From positions 1 to 64,000 of the forward strand of contig CAIRLC010000013.1 of NCBI GenBank assembly GCA_903879335.1: DNA of 64,000 bases. The letters are read 5' to 3'. The stretch comes from an uncultured Pseudomonadota bacterium (GTDB taxonomy: Bacteria > Pseudomonadota > Gammaproteobacteria > Steroidobacterales > Steroidobacteraceae). Position numbers and translations under genes: made by a program. Below are positions 26,262 through 34,764 of the stretch, one piece after another (positions within the stretch are counted from its first letter, which is position 1; every line of letters begins with the position of its first letter). A model generated the notes under the pieces. The model worked only from the letters and a program-made list of their open reading frames with translations. It did not search any database and was not told the DNA's origin.

Positions 26262-27298
26262 TGGCCGATCAGACCGTGCTGCCGACCACCGCCGGTGTGC
26301 TGGCCATCACCGTGACACCGGCCAGTGCAGGTGACGTTGCGGCCGCGTTATCGAGATATTGGGCGTTGAGTGGCAGGCTCGAGCTGGTTGCCGGCGAGCG
26401 CGATACCAATTTCAAGCTCGATACCGGAGAGGCGCAGTTTCTCGTGAAGGTCACGCACCCCGATGAGACCGATGCTGCGGTTGAAGCTCAGGTGGCCGTG
26501 CTGGAACATATCAACGAACACAAACCGGCGATCCCCACTCAGACCTTGGTTCGCCAGATTAACGGTGATCGACTATTGCGCTATCCCGCTGATCCGCGTC
26601 GCTCCATGCGTGTCGTCACCTATCTCGATGGGCAATTGCGTCGTCATACGCCCTGGCAGGACGCGATCGCACCAGCGATTGGCGCCATGGCGGCGGAGCT
26701 CGCCGATACGCTCGCCACTTTTCAGCATCCGGGATGCGAACAAGAGCTGCTGTGGGACCTCCGACGAATGCGAGAGCTCGCACCACTCTTGCCTTACCTC
26801 AAAGACGATCCCATCGCCGATGCCGTGGTCGCGACGTTCGGTCACTACGAGGACTGCATCCCCCTCATCAACGAATTACCAAGCCAAGCGATCCATAACG
26901 ATCTGAATCCCACCAACGTGCTGGTCAGCCCAGACGGGCGAAGGATCCGTGGCTTGATCGACTTCGGCGATATGATTCGGGCCCCGGCGATCCTTGATCT
27001 CGCCGTGGCCTGTGCGTATTTAACCGACGCTCCAAGAATATCGCCGGCGATCGTCGCTTGCGTCGCGGGCTATCATGCCCGTCGGCCGTTGACTCGCCCG
27101 TGTCTGCGTGCGCTGCCGGACTTAATCGCCACGCGCTGGGCCATGACGATCCTCATTACGGAATGGCGAGCGACCTTACAGCCGCAGAACGCGAGCTATA
27201 TCTTGCGTAACAATGCTGCCTCAAGGACAGGGCTTGCAATGCTGTCTGGCGACGGGCGTCAGCAACTCATAGAAGCTCTAGAGGAATGCGCGTCGTGA
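26261..27298 (+). CDS. APH-fold small-molecule kinase (hydroxylysine kinase/homoserine kinase II-like)
   Basis: This 345-residue protein has the aminoglycoside-phosphotransferase fold: N-lobe RDTNFKLDTGEAQFLVKVTHP, the catalytic loop SQAIHNDLNPTNVLV (HxDxxxxN) and the metal motif GLIDFGDM. Such kinases phosphorylate hydroxylysine, choline, homoserine or similar alcohols. It starts in a one-base overlap with the amidohydrolase and overlaps the next class-III aminotransferase-like gene. The kinase plus PLP phospholyase pairing is the known logic of 5-hydroxylysine and ethanolamine-phosphate breakdown, so an amino-alcohol substrate is likely. Confidence 0.8.
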   Translation: MADQTVLPTTAGVLAITVTPASAGDVAAALSRYWALSGRLELVAGERDTNFKLDTGEAQFLVKVTHPDETDAAVEAQVAVLEHINEHKPAIPTQTLVRQINGDRLLRYPADPRRSMRVVTYLDGQLRRHTPWQDAIAPAIGAMAAELADTLATFQHPGCEQELLWDLRRMRELAPLLPYLKDDPIADAVVATFGHYEDCIPLINELPSQAIHNDLNPTNVLVSPDGRRIRGLIDFGDMIRAPAILDLAVACAYLTDAPRISPAIVACVAGYHARRPLTRPCLRALPDLIATRWAMTILITEWRATLQPQNASYILRNNAASRTGLAMLSGDGRQQLIEALEECAS

Positions 27299-28620
27299 AC
27301 CGAATGTCGATGATCAACGCTTTCGACCCCAGTACGCTCGAAGCCCTAGACCCAAGCTCGCGGGCATTGATCGAGCGGCGGCAACGCGTGCTCGGCCCTG
27401 CCTATCGGCTGTTCTATGAAGATCCACTGCATTTGGTGCGCGGCGATGGCGTTTGGCTCTATGACCCGCAGGGCCAGGCCTACCTCGATGCCTATAACAA
27501 CGTGGCCAGTCTCGGGCACGCTCAACCTGACGTCGTGCGGGCAATTGCCGAACAGTCCGCCACCCTCGTGACGCACACCCGCTACCTGCATGAGGGCGTA
27601 CTGCAGCTGGCGGAGCGCTTACTGGCCACATTACCGTCTGAGATGAGCCACGTGATGTTGACCTGCACGGGCTCTGAAGCGAATGATCTCGCGTACCGTC
27701 TTGCGCGCACCGTCACCGGCAACACGGGGGTCATCGTGACCCAACTCGCCTACCACGGCGTCACGCACTCGGTCGCTGAGTTCTCACCATCGCTTGGGCA
27801 AGGCGTGCCCTTGGGCGCACATGTACGCGTCGTCCCACCCCCGGATGCATATCGGGGCGAAACCGATGTCGCCGGGGCCTTTGGCCGTGCGGTGGCTGCG
27901 GCAGCTCAGGACTTGCAGGAGGCCGGGCATGGGCTAGCCATGCTCATCGTCGATTCGATTTTTTCCAGTGACGGCGTATATGCGGATCCGGCCGGCTTTC
28001 TAGCGCCGGCCGTTGCCGCCGCGCGAGCCGCTGGCGGGCTCTATGTTGCGGATGAAGTGCAGCCGGGCTTTGGACGAACCGGCGCGGCCATGTGGGGCTT
28101 TCAACGCCATCAGGTGATCCCAGACCTGGTCACCATGGGCAAACCCATGGGTAATGGCTATCCGGTGGCCGCTTTAGTGGCGCAAGCCAAACATCTGGAG
28201 CGCTTTGGACGTGAAGCGCGCTATTTCAATACCTTCGGCGGTAACCCCGTCGCTGCAGCCGCCGCCAATGCGGTGTTGGATGTCATTGAGCGCGACGCCC
28301 TCATTCAACACGCACATCGTGTGGGCGCTCACCTGATCACGCAACTCCACGACCTGGCGGCACGGCATCCGGCCATCGGGGATGTACGCGGCGTCGGTCT
28401 CTTTATCGGTGTTGATCTGGTTCAAGATCTATCCACACGCGCACCGGACCGTGAACTCGCCACGCGCCTTGTGAATGCGCTTCGTCAGCGAAAAATTCTG
28501 TTAAGCGCGTCGGGGCCTGGCGGCAACGTCTTGAAGATTCGGCCACCACTGGCCTTCCAGATCGAACACGCGGATCTGCTCATCACGGCCCTGGATGAGA
28601 TTTTAAGTTCGGCGCCGTGA
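27295..28620 (+). CDS. Class-III PLP aminotransferase / phospholyase-like (AGXT2L family)
   Basis: The protein has 441 residues. Features are YLDAYNNVASLGHAQPDVV, the PLP-phosphate loop TCTGSEANDLA, DEVQPGFGRTG and the Schiff-base lysine in VTMGKPMGNGYP. The YNNVASLGH segment and the kinase next door fit the AGXT2L1/AGXT2L2 branch, which removes phosphate and ammonia from O-phospho-amino-alcohols. The GTG at 27295 overlaps the kinase stop as GTGA; ATG at 27286 or 27304 are alternatives. Together with the kinase it probably degrades a hydroxy-amino compound to an aldehyde. Confidence 0.8.
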   Translation: MNRMSMINAFDPSTLEALDPSSRALIERRQRVLGPAYRLFYEDPLHLVRGDGVWLYDPQGQAYLDAYNNVASLGHAQPDVVRAIAEQSATLVTHTRYLHEGVLQLAERLLATLPSEMSHVMLTCTGSEANDLAYRLARTVTGNTGVIVTQLAYHGVTHSVAEFSPSLGQGVPLGAHVRVVPPPDAYRGETDVAGAFGRAVAAAAQDLQEAGHGLAMLIVDSIFSSDGVYADPAGFLAPAVAAARAAGGLYVADEVQPGFGRTGAAMWGFQRHQVIPDLVTMGKPMGNGYPVAALVAQAKHLERFGREARYFNTFGGNPVAAAAANAVLDVIERDALIQHAHRVGAHLITQLHDLAARHPAIGDVRGVGLFIGVDLVQDLSTRAPDRELATRLVNALRQRKILLSASGPGGNVLKIRPPLAFQIEHADLLITALDEILSSAP

Positions 28621-28622
28621 CT

Positions 28623-29726
28623 TTACGACGCCGTCCCTAGGTACCAGCGCAAGTTTTGTTCGACCCGCGAACGCATCTCAGCCGGTAGACCGGTCATCGC
28701 CAACAGTTGTTGGGTCACCGCGATGCCCTCAGCGCGCGGCCCCACGTAATACGCAGACACGGAAAATTCGTCTAAGGCCGCCCATTCGTAAGTGGCCGCG
28801 TCAATGAACAACAGATCGGTGGGCCTTGGAATCGTCAGTGCATGCCTCGCGTACATAGCGGCAAGGGCAAATTCGCCGCGCTCGCGATGGTAACGGGCGA
28901 GCGCCACCAAGGGCTCAGCCCGCGTTGGCCGTGTTTGATAAGCCTCCAAAAAAGCCTGCGAGACGCGCTCAGGCGTCTCGTTGAGACGAATATTCAGCAC
29001 ACCAATTTGATATTTCGAATACCAAATCTCTTCGTCAAAGCCACCCATTTGTGCGCGCTTTCTGTAGGTGTGGCGACTCTCGTGGGACTTGCCGGCATCC
29101 CGATAGGACTGCGCGAGATAGAACCAATAGCGGGTGTTCTCCGGTTCCGCCTTGAGCGCTTGCTCAAGTAGCGCCGCATCTTTGAGATAGGTCGACGGAT
29201 CGCGACTGCGGGCGCCCTCATGCGCCACCCAAATAATCGGCCCGATTAATGATTGATGGGTATAGGGAGCGTCGCACTCCAAAAACTCATGCACGACACC
29301 ATTCCAACGCCAGGGCAACGCGCCCTTGACGAGGGCCACACGGCCGTAGCGCATACCGGCATATTCGCAGGTAAGGTAGTACGCATCACCATCCAATCCC
29401 GATGTATCGAGCGGGCGCTCCAACATCAAGGTCTCATCGGCATCAATAAAAAACACATACTCGCCGCGTTCCTGCGCGAGCGTCAGCGCTTCGTTTCGAT
29501 TGTGCGCGAAATTAACCCACGGCCGCTCTACAAGCATGCCCGGCTTGCCGGCCATGACGCTGCGCACGATGTCCTGCGTGCCATCGGTGGATCCCGTGTC
29601 ACAGATAATCCAGGCATCGATGAAAGGATATACCGAACGCAGACAGCGCTCGATCACGTGCGCTTCGTTTTTCACGATCATGCTGAGGCAGATTTTCGGC
29701 GCCATGGAGAGCTCGATAATGGGCAA
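28623..29726 (-). CDS. Family 2 glycosyltransferase with TPR-like C-terminus
   Basis: The protein has 367 residues. An N-terminal GT-A domain (11-220) has ICLSMIVKNEAHVIERCLRSV, DTGSTDGTQ and the metal motif FIDADET. The C-terminal half (225-360) is made of helical TPR-like repeats (NTRYWFYLAQSYRDAGK, EPLVALARYHRERGEFALA). This arrangement is common in cytoplasmic glycosyltransferases of cell-surface polysaccharide or protein glycosylation. A TTG start is favoured since GGAG lies seven bases before it; an ATG seven codons later is possible. No polysaccharide cluster surrounds it. Confidence 0.85.
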   Translation of the reverse strand: MPIIELSMAPKICLSMIVKNEAHVIERCLRSVYPFIDAWIICDTGSTDGTQDIVRSVMAGKPGMLVERPWVNFAHNRNEALTLAQERGEYVFFIDADETLMLERPLDTSGLDGDAYYLTCEYAGMRYGRVALVKGALPWRWNGVVHEFLECDAPYTHQSLIGPIIWVAHEGARSRDPSTYLKDAALLEQALKAEPENTRYWFYLAQSYRDAGKSHESRHTYRKRAQMGGFDEEIWYSKYQIGVLNIRLNETPERVSQAFLEAYQTRPTRAEPLVALARYHRERGEFALAAMYARHALTIPRPTDLLFIDAATYEWAALDEFSVSAYYVGPRAEGIAVTQQLLAMTGLPAEMRSRVEQNLRWYLGTAS

Positions 29727-29898
29727 GGATTAACTCCATTTTAGGTGGCTGTCGGCCGAAGTCTAGGCGGCGGGGCAGAAAGAACCGTCCGTTCAGCCTA
29801 GGGTCGGCTCGTCCGATGCCCTTTATTCGATTTATTTTCGAGTACTCTTCCGGCAAAGGATGCGCTGGGCATCAAATCCGAAGTGGACAGGGGGAGCG

Positions 29899-31185
29899 AT
29901 GAACTATCGACTGGCGGGTATGCTGCTATGGGCATTTTCGACCGTGGCCAGCGCTCGAGACGTGCATGTGGACGTTGATCGATTAGCGCAGAAATCAGTC
30001 CCCGACGTGGTCCATTGGCGACGCGACTTTCACGAACATCCCGAACTCTCCAACCACGAGGATCGGACCAGCGCGGTGGTCGCCGCGCACCTGCATGCCC
30101 TCGGCTTTGACGAGGTTCGGACCGGTCTCTCTAAAACCGGCGTCATTGGTATCCTCAGAGGCGGCCGGCCTGGCAAAGTCGTGGCCTTACGCGCCGATAT
30201 GGATGCGCTACCGGTCACAGAAACGACGGGACTGCCTTTTGCGTCCAAGGTGCGCTCCACCTACCAAGGGCATGATGTCGGTGTGATGCACGCCTGCGGA
30301 CATGACTCGCATACAGCCATGCTGATGGGTGTGGCCAGCGTACTGGCCGGAATCCGCAAAGACCTACCCGGCACCGTGATGCTCATCTTCCAACCGGCCG
30401 AAGAAGGCGCCGAGGATCGCTCGCGACCATGGGGTGCCGAGGGGATGTTGAACGAAGGAGCCTTTGATGCCCCGAAGCCAGACGCCGTCTTTGGCATGCA
30501 CGTCATGCCCAATCAAGCCGGCCTATTGGGTTGGCATAAGGGCGGCGCCACCGCGAGCAGCGACACCTTGCACGTGAAGGTAAACGGCGTGCAAACCCAC
30601 GGCGCCATGCCGTGGATGGGCAAAGATCCCGTGACCGTCGCTGGCGAGATTGTCGTTGCGCTACAAACCATCCCAAGCCGTCAGATGAACGTATCGCAAG
30701 CGCCAACCATCGTCTCAATCGGATCAATCCATGGCGGCGTGCGCAACAACGTGATCCCGAACGAGGTGGTGATGGACGGCACGATCCGGGTGCTGGATCC
30801 GACGCAGCGGGAGGACTTTCTCAACCGCATCACGCGTTTGATCCACATGACCGCAGAAGCCTCCGGGCTTGAGGCGGACGTGGATATCGACCGCGGCTAT
30901 GGCGTGACCGTCAACGATCCAGGCTTGGTCGACGCGATGCTGCCCTCTCTCAAACGAGTCAGCGCCACTGAGGAAATGCCGGCGACCCTGGCCTCGGAAG
31001 ATTTCTCGTATTTTGCAGCGAAAGTTCCGGGATTCTTTTTCACCTTGGGCGTGAATCCCAACGGGACCGATCCACGGAACGCGCCGGCGAACCATTCGCC
31101 GAACTTTACGGTCAATGAGGACGCGATGGTGATCGGCGTCCGTGCAATGGCGTCCGTGGCCGTAGATTATCTCTCGACACACTAG
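29899..31185 (+). CDS. Secreted M20D amidohydrolase (hippurate/IAA-amino-acid hydrolase-like)
   Basis: The protein has 428 residues. A signal peptide (LAGMLLWAFSTVASA) is followed by VVHWRRDFHEHPELSNHEDRTS and the metal ligands MHACGHDSHTAML, FQPAEEGAED, FGMHVMP and NHSPNFTVNEDA. This is the M20D group that cleaves N-acyl or conjugated amino acids. The ATG at 29899 is preceded by AGGGGGAG; upstream frame extension lacks a start with a ribosome site. Single gene, divergent from the glycosyltransferase. Confidence 0.9.
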   Translation: MNYRLAGMLLWAFSTVASARDVHVDVDRLAQKSVPDVVHWRRDFHEHPELSNHEDRTSAVVAAHLHALGFDEVRTGLSKTGVIGILRGGRPGKVVALRADMDALPVTETTGLPFASKVRSTYQGHDVGVMHACGHDSHTAMLMGVASVLAGIRKDLPGTVMLIFQPAEEGAEDRSRPWGAEGMLNEGAFDAPKPDAVFGMHVMPNQAGLLGWHKGGATASSDTLHVKVNGVQTHGAMPWMGKDPVTVAGEIVVALQTIPSRQMNVSQAPTIVSIGSIHGGVRNNVIPNEVVMDGTIRVLDPTQREDFLNRITRLIHMTAEASGLEADVDIDRGYGVTVNDPGLVDAMLPSLKRVSATEEMPATLASEDFSYFAAKVPGFFFTLGVNPNGTDPRNAPANHSPNFTVNEDAMVIGVRAMASVAVDYLSTH

Positions 31186-31203
31186 TGTTCTTGGGCACCG
31201 CAT

Positions 31204-31231
31204 GCGTCTGAGTGAACGGTCACTCAGACGC
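31204..31231. terminator. Perfect 12-bp hairpin between convergent genes
   Basis: GCGTCTGAGTGA (31204-31215) and TCACTCAGACGC (31220-31231) pair perfectly around a 4-base loop. No U-tract follows on either strand, so it may act with a second hairpin just downstream. Confidence 0.6.
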
Positions 31232-31250
31232 CTCAGACCCTGATCATGCT

Positions 31251-31270
31251 CGTGAGGTGCGCGCCTCACG
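31251..31270. terminator. Second hairpin in the same convergent gap
   Basis: CGTGAGG (31251-31257) and CCTCACG (31264-31270) form a 7-bp stem, 15 bases before the thiolase stop codon on the minus strand. It probably works with the neighbouring 12-bp hairpin. Confidence 0.45.
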
Positions 31271-31284
31271 GGCAATTCCCGCGA

Positions 31285-32484
31285 TCACACTCGCTCTAAG
31301 AGCAACGCAATCCCCTGCCCCACACCGATGCACATCGTGCAGAGCGCATACCGTGCACCGCGCTGCTGGAGTTCGATGGTTGCGGTGGTTGCCAACCGGG
31401 CCCCGCTCATCCCCAAGGGATGGCCGAGGGCAATGGCCCCGCCATTGGGATTGACGTGAGCCGCGTCATCCGGCAATCCGAGCCGTCGCGTGACGGCAAG
31501 CCCTTGGGCTGCGAAGGCTTCATTCAGCTCAATCACCTCGATATCGCCGATCGTGAGACCGTGCCGGGCGAGTAACTTCTCGGTCGCCGGGGCTGGACCG
31601 ATACCCATGATCCGTGGCTCGACACCCGCCACGGCTGCGCCCACCACACGCGCCAATGGGCGCAACCCATAGCGCGCGATCGCGGTTTCGCCCGCGATCA
31701 ACACGGCTGCAGCGCCGTCATTCACGCCCGACGCATTGCCTGCAGTGACAGACCCGTCGACGCGAAATGGAGTATTCAGTTTCGCGAGCGCCGCCAGCGA
31801 GGTTTGCCGCGGATGTTCATCCACGCTCACCACCACCGGCTCGCCTTTTCTGCCCGGTACCGTCACCGGTGTGATTTCGAGTGCATATCGGCCGGCCGCT
31901 TGGGCCGCCAAGGCACGCTCTTGGCTGCGCAGCGCAAACGCATCTTGGTCTGCTCGGCTGATTCCAAATTCGGCGGCGACGTTCTCCGCCGTTTCAGGCA
32001 TGGAGTCAACGCCGTATTGGCGCTTCATCAGTTGATTGACGAAGCGCCAACCAATCGTCGTGTCGTACATCTGGGTATCGCGGGCAAACGCGTTCTCGGC
32101 CTTGCCGAGCACGAATGGTGCCCGGCTCATGCTTTCCACGCCGCCCGCGATCACGAACTCCGCATCGCCGACGCGGATTTGGCGTGCGGCAGTGGCCACT
32201 GCATCCAACCCAGATCCACAGAGGCGATTGAGCGTGACGCCACCAACGGCAGTCGGCAATCCGGCCAAGAGCCCGGCCATTCGGGCCACGTTGCGATTAT
32301 CTTCACCGGCCTGGTTGGCGCAGCCGAAGACGACATCCTCCAGCTGCCGCCAATCGACGGATGGATTACGCGCCATCAGCGCATTGATCGGAATCGCGGC
32401 GAGGTCATCGGCGCGCACGGCGGACAACGCACCGCCATAGCGGCCAATCGGGGTACGGATAGCGTCACAAATGAAGGCGTGCAT
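31285..32484 (-). CDS. pcaF: 3-oxoadipyl-CoA thiolase / acetyl-CoA acyltransferase
   Basis: This 399-residue thiolase has active-site Cys89 in NRLCGSG, then [18 protein letters not shown], the [11 protein letters not shown] His and the CIGVGQG Cys. The start ([27 protein letters not shown]) and [17 protein letters not shown] are especially close to PcaF/PaaJ, which cleaves 3-oxoadipyl-CoA to succinyl-CoA and acetyl-CoA. No other beta-ketoadipate or phenylacetate genes are near, and aromatics in this window are cut by the 4,5-pathway, so a general beta-ketothiolase role remains possible. Confidence 0.85.
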   Translation of the reverse strand: MHAFICDAIRTPIGRYGGALSAVRADDLAAIPINALMARNPSVDWRQLEDVVFGCANQAGEDNRNVARMAGLLAGLPTAVGGVTLNRLCGSGLDAVATAARQIRVGDAEFVIAGGVESMSRAPFVLGKAENAFARDTQMYDTTIGWRFVNQLMKRQYGVDSMPETAENVAAEFGISRADQDAFALRSQERALAAQAAGRYALEITPVTVPGRKGEPVVVSVDEHPRQTSLAALAKLNTPFRVDGSVTAGNASGVNDGAAAVLIAGETAIARYGLRPLARVVGAAVAGVEPRIMGIGPAPATEKLLARHGLTIGDIEVIELNEAFAAQGLAVTRRLGLPDDAAHVNPNGGAIALGHPLGMSGARLATTATIELQQRGARYALCTMCIGVGQGIALLLERV

Positions 32485-32650
32485 GCGCTGGGCTTCCTTG
32501 AGTTAGGATGAGGCTACCTGACTTCATTCGCCGATTCGACGGGACCTCGCAAAAATATCGGACCGGCAATCACGTCCAGTGCCACACGCGCTTCAGGCGA
32601 GGCGCGAAGTCACGCAATGAGTTGGCCCATCCACGTCCAGCGGTCACTCG

Positions 32651-32749
32651 TCAATGCCGATGACTAAAGCCCCAATAGCCGGCCGCGATGATGACGATGG
32701 CTTTCATCGCAACCATCACCCGTGCGACCAATTGCGAACGTCGTTTCAC
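32651..32749 (-). CDS. Possible 32-residue single-helix membrane protein coupled to thioesterase
   Basis: A GTG at 32749 overlaps the thioesterase stop as GTGA and opens a 32-codon frame: a basic N-terminus (KRRSQLVAR), then a hydrophobic stretch VMVAMKAIVIIAAGYWGF and the end SHRH. The overlap geometry is the same as that of the real coupled genes elsewhere in the window. The peptide looks like a small inner-membrane protein. No homologue is known to me; it is too short to be sure. Confidence 0.35.
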   Translation of the reverse strand: MKRRSQLVARVMVAMKAIVIIAAGYWGFSHRH

Positions 32750-33231
32750 AACGCTTCGAGCTGACCCATCGCCGCACTCACGTCCGGCAATATGTCGTAA
32801 CTCGCCTGAAACGCGGGCGGCCAACGCGCTGGCCGTCCGGTCGATAACTCGATGCAGGCGTAATCGACTTCGGCGCGCACCAAGGTTTGTGCATCAGCAT
32901 CCCGAATGATTTGAAAGCGCCGCCGCACTCGCATGCGCGAACTGCTCGGCAGTAACCAGGTCGCCACGGTCACCGCCTCGTCAAGAAAAGCGGGGCGACG
33001 ATAAACGATCACGGTGCGGACCACCGCCATGCCGCGATCCAAGGCCACACAGGCTTCGACCGGCAGACCCAAAGCCGTCGAATGGCCCCATGCGGCATCA
33101 TCGAGCCAACGCACGTAATAAGTGTTATTCACATGGTTGTATTCATCGATCTCATCCGCGCGCACCACCCGAGCGTGCAAAAACGGGTGCGGGAGATCAA
33201 ACACAGGGTCGGGGCTTACAGGCGCCATCAT
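32746..33231 (-). CDS. Acyl-CoA thioesterase, hotdog (4HBT) fold
   Basis: This 161-residue protein has the 4HBT catalytic region VVRADEIDEYNHVNNTYYVRWLDDAAW (Asp/Asn around YNHVNN) and the beta strands VYRRPAFLDEAVTVATWL. Substrate chain length is unknown. Two ATG codons in tandem (33231, 33228) can serve as start. A small membrane-protein frame overlaps its stop. Confidence 0.85.
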   Translation of the reverse strand: MMAPVSPDPVFDLPHPFLHARVVRADEIDEYNHVNNTYYVRWLDDAAWGHSTALGLPVEACVALDRGMAVVRTVIVYRRPAFLDEAVTVATWLLPSSSRMRVRRRFQIIRDADAQTLVRAEVDYACIELSTGRPARWPPAFQASYDILPDVSAAMGQLEAL

Positions 33232-33309
33232 GGTTCCGATCGAGCGTTAACATCCAAGTGTAGCTTGATAGGCCTACGCGGTGCAGGACGCGTGTGATAC
33301 GGTCCAAGC

Positions 33310-34260
33310 ATGCGCGATTGTGAACCGATGATCCTAGCCAGTGCACCCGTGCCCATTCCGGCTGCGACTGTGCTCATTGTGCGTGACGGCGATCAGGGAC
33401 CTGAGGTCTTGATGGTGCAAAGGCAAGCGGCCCTCGCGGCTTTTGGCGGCCTCTGGGTGTTTCCCGGCGGGAAAGTCGACCCATTGGATCGAGAATGGGC
33501 GAAGCGCCTCGCCGTCGGCCCTGCAGAACCAGACGCCAAGCCAGAATACGGTCTCGGTGATGAACCGTCTTTAGGCGTTCACGATTTGCTCGCCTCAAAG
33601 ATTGCGGCTATCCGCGAGACCTACGAGGAAGCCGGCCTGCTGTACGCGGACCCAGCGAGCCCAGCGGATCGCCACGCTGAGGCAGGACTTCAAACCTTGC
33701 CGCATTACGCTCAAGAGCACGAGCCTCGGCCTTTTCACCGTTGGATACACGACTCCGGTCAAACGCCCGCACTGGATCGACTGGCCTATTGGGTTCGATG
33801 GGTTCCACCCGAAGACGTACTGAGGCGTTTTGACACGGTATTTTTTCTAGCGCCTGCGCCAGAAGGTCAAGAACCCACCCATGACGGCCAAGAGACCGCC
33901 GCTGTGCGCTGGGTGCGCTTTGCCGATTTTGAGGACGATGCGCTGGTCTGCGCGCCGGTCACGCGTGTAGTGCTTTTAGAACTGCGGCAACGGTACGCCC
34001 AAAGCGGCAATCTGCCGTCACTCATCCGCGACACGGCCCGACGCGCTCGACTCACCGTGTTCCCGCGTCGTTCCTATGCTGAGGGCGACACCTACGTGGT
34101 CTTTCCGTGGGATCCGCAATACTGCGCGCTTGAGGGCGGGGGTGCGCCATGGCCGTTCGCTGAATGCGGCGCGATGTCAGGCTTGCCCGGACGCCTTGCT
34201 GTACAGGACGAATTTATCGTCAAGTTTTCTTCACAGACCTCAGTCTCACAACCGGAGTAA
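33310..34260 (+). CDS. NUDIX hydrolase of the NUDT19 type (split NUDIX box)
   Basis: The protein has 316 residues. The NUDIX fold starts at VPIPAATVLIVRDG; the box begins FPGGKVD near residue 55 and its REXXEE part (AAIRETYEEAGLLY) comes only about 45 residues later. The intervening insertion is the feature of eukaryotic NUDT19/RP2-type coenzyme A diphosphatases. The C-terminal half is long and unassigned. The catalytic glutamates are present, so CoA or acyl-CoA pyrophosphatase activity is plausible. It lies 33 bases before the molybdenum hydroxylase genes. Confidence 0.75.
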   Translation: MRDCEPMILASAPVPIPAATVLIVRDGDQGPEVLMVQRQAALAAFGGLWVFPGGKVDPLDREWAKRLAVGPAEPDAKPEYGLGDEPSLGVHDLLASKIAAIRETYEEAGLLYADPASPADRHAEAGLQTLPHYAQEHEPRPFHRWIHDSGQTPALDRLAYWVRWVPPEDVLRRFDTVFFLAPAPEGQEPTHDGQETAAVRWVRFADFEDDALVCAPVTRVVLLELRQRYAQSGNLPSLIRDTARRARLTVFPRRSYAEGDTYVVFPWDPQYCALEGGGAPWPFAECGAMSGLPGRLAVQDEFIVKFSSQTSVSQPE

Positions 34261-34293
34261 AATATCGATATACGTTCGAATCAGGTCTTATCC

Positions 34294-34764
34294 ATGATTG
34301 CACTCAATATTAACGGCCATACCCAACAATTGGATGTTGAGCCTGACACGCCGCTGCTATGGGCGTTACGGGACACGCTGAAGCTCACCGGCACGAAATT
34401 CGGCTGCGGACAGGCACTCTGCGGCGCGTGCACGGTGCATCTCGACGGCCAGGCAACGCGCAGCTGCGTGCTGCCGGTATCGGCGGTCGCCGGGCGCAAA
34501 ATCACCACGATCGAAGGCCTCCATCCGGATGCTGAGCATCCGGTGCAACAAGCCTGGCGTGCACACGACGTACCACAGTGTGGCTACTGCCAATCGGGCC
34601 AAATCATGAGCGCCGCTGCGCTTTTAGCCCACAACCCGAAGCCCTCGGACGCCGACATCGACACCGCGATGGCCGGCAATATCTGTCGCTGCGGAACCTA
34701 TAACGATATCCGAGCCGCCATCCATACCGCTGCTCGTAAGATGCAGAAGGGGCACAGCGCATGA
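34294..34764 (+). CDS. iorA: 2Fe-2S subunit of an isoquinoline 1-oxidoreductase-type hydroxylase
   Basis: The protein has 156 residues. It carries the plant-type 2Fe-2S cluster ([16 protein letters not shown], then SC) and the second cluster motif CGYCQSGQ...NICRCGTY. Both clusters pass electrons from the molybdopterin site. It is the small subunit of a xanthine-dehydrogenase-family enzyme and overlaps the large subunit gene by 4 bases (ATGA). Confidence 0.9.
   Translation: MIALNINGHTQQLDVEPDTPLLWALRDTLKLTGTKFGCGQALCGACTVHLDGQATRSCVLPVSAVAGRKITTIEGLHPDAEHPVQQAWRAHDVPQCGYCQSGQIMSAAALLAHNPKPSDADIDTAMAGNICRCGTYNDIRAAIHTAARKMQKGHSA

Noticed and set aside
31285-32484. Part of a complete beta-ketoadipate pathway
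   Set aside because: The thiolase is PcaF-like, but no pcaGH, pcaB, pcaC, pcaD or pcaIJ is present; protocatechuate is handled by the 4,5-cleavage genes.
34262-34271. ATATCGATAT palindrome before iorA
   Set aside because: Only 10 bp, in an AT-rich promoter-like stretch, and likely by chance.
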